From Lachnospiraceae bacterium (lineage in GTDB: Bacteria; Bacillota; Clostridia; Lachnospirales; Lachnospiraceae), in assembly GCA_017463255.1 (NCBI GenBank), contig JAFTPP010000032.1, positions 62,001-126,000 of the forward strand: a stretch of 64,000 bases of DNA, in the 5' to 3' direction. Below the pieces are notes generated by a model. It had not been told where the DNA came from, searched no databases, and saw only the letters and a list, made by a program, of their open reading frames with translations. Shown in pieces: positions 63,782-64,000 of the stretch (position 1 is its first letter; each line of letters begins with the position of its first letter). Position numbers and translations under genes: made by a program.

Positions 63782-64000
63782 ATGGCTTTATTTGAATCAT
63801 ATGAAAGAAGAATTAACCAGATTAATGCTGTTTTAAATAGCTATGGTATTGCTTCTCTTGAAGAAGCTGAAAAAATCACAAAAGATGCCGGCTTAGATGT
63901 ATACAATCAGGTAAAAGGCATCCAGCCAATCTGTTTTGAAAACGCTTGCTGGGCATACATTACAGGTGCAGCAATCGCAATCAAAAAAGGTTGTAGAAGA
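63782..64000 (+). CDS. GGGtGRT-family protein, N-terminal part (cut by window end)
   Basis: The frame opens at ATG 63782 (GAGGAGG ahead) and runs off the window, giving 73 residues that start 'MALFESYERRINQINAVLNS' and include 'KDAGLDVYNQVKGIQPICFENACWAYITGAAIAIKKG'. This matches the start of the ~330-residue GGGtGRT proteins. Family members are found in anaerobes, next to the NifU-like scaffold, and have no proven function; Cys pair 'CFENAC' may be a cluster ligand. The glycine-rich motif naming the family lies beyond the window. Confidence 0.85.
   Translation, partial: MALFESYERRINQINAVLNSYGIASLEEAEKITKDAGLDVYNQVKGIQPICFENACWAYITGAAIAIKKGCRR

Overview
The window reads as chromosome of an anaerobic, spore-forming, low-GC Firmicute, most likely a Lachnospiraceae (Clostridium cluster XIVa) member. 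The evidence is AT-rich sequence, strong GGAGG-type ribosome binding sites, sporulation genes (spoIVA, a GerA/SpoVAF germinant protein, cotJABC), the strictly anaerobic class III ribonucleotide reductase with its activase, a monomeric [FeFe]-hydrogenase, and a NifU-like/GGGtGRT gene pair that I associate with gut Clostridia. No phage, insertion sequence or CRISPR array is visible.

Layout. 1-6.5 kb: 3' end of a GH74/BNR-type glycosidase, spoIVA, then purine salvage (purine nucleoside phosphorylase, MTA/SAH-type deaminase, a zinc-ribbon membrane protein, NCS2 purine permease). 6.5-10.8 kb: membrane MutS-like ATPase with RNase HI, a HAD phosphatase and a WYL regulator. 10.8-14.2 kb: NrdR-controlled nrdD-nrdG-dUTPase operon. 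14.2-18.5 kb: GerA-family protein, cotJABC on the minus strand, sodium:solute symporter. 18.5-23.7 kb: [FeFe]-hydrogenase, gltX, UvrD-like helicase, DUF1292. 23.7-29.6 kb: a GlgX/isoamylase-like protein that has lost its catalytic residues, DUF5662, a Cys/Arg/Asp-rich small protein, trpS, a lactonase, an Rpn-type nuclease. 29.7-42 kb: aroC, VanY, tgt, yajC, leuB-ilvD-ilvB, an L,D-transpeptidase, serC-serA. 42-48.1 kb: two membrane-anchored BMP-family nucleoside-binding-like proteins, a hybrid histidine kinase with HPt, and a REC-GGDEF regulator, as one coupled gene cluster. 48.1-53 kb: DUF1015, glgB, MscS. 53-55 kb: a hairpin- and repeat-rich intergenic region, tRNA-Thr(CGU), a NitT/TauT-type ABC pair. 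55-64 kb: argH, asd, a PAS/GGDEF/EAL protein, a DUF234-type ATPase with a destroyed P-loop, topB, and a NifU-like scaffold followed by the start of a GGGtGRT protein.

The most promising candidate for an undescribed system is the 42.06-48.11 kb cluster. Two tandem-duplicated BMP proteins carry an N-terminal membrane anchor instead of a lipobox and have no ABC transporter partner. They are translationally coupled to a hybrid kinase/HPt protein that is followed by a diguanylate cyclase response regulator. I infer extracellular nucleoside (or similar ligand) sensing that feeds a phosphorelay into c-di-GMP; an EAL phosphodiesterase lies about 10 kb downstream. Other notable points are two pseudoenzymes (the GH13 and DUF234 proteins), ribosome binding sites buried in hairpin arms before spoIVA, the GerA gene and the Rpn gene, and a structured repeat block next to tRNA-Thr.

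Functions are assigned by reading motifs and recalled family features only. No database search or folding calculation was run.
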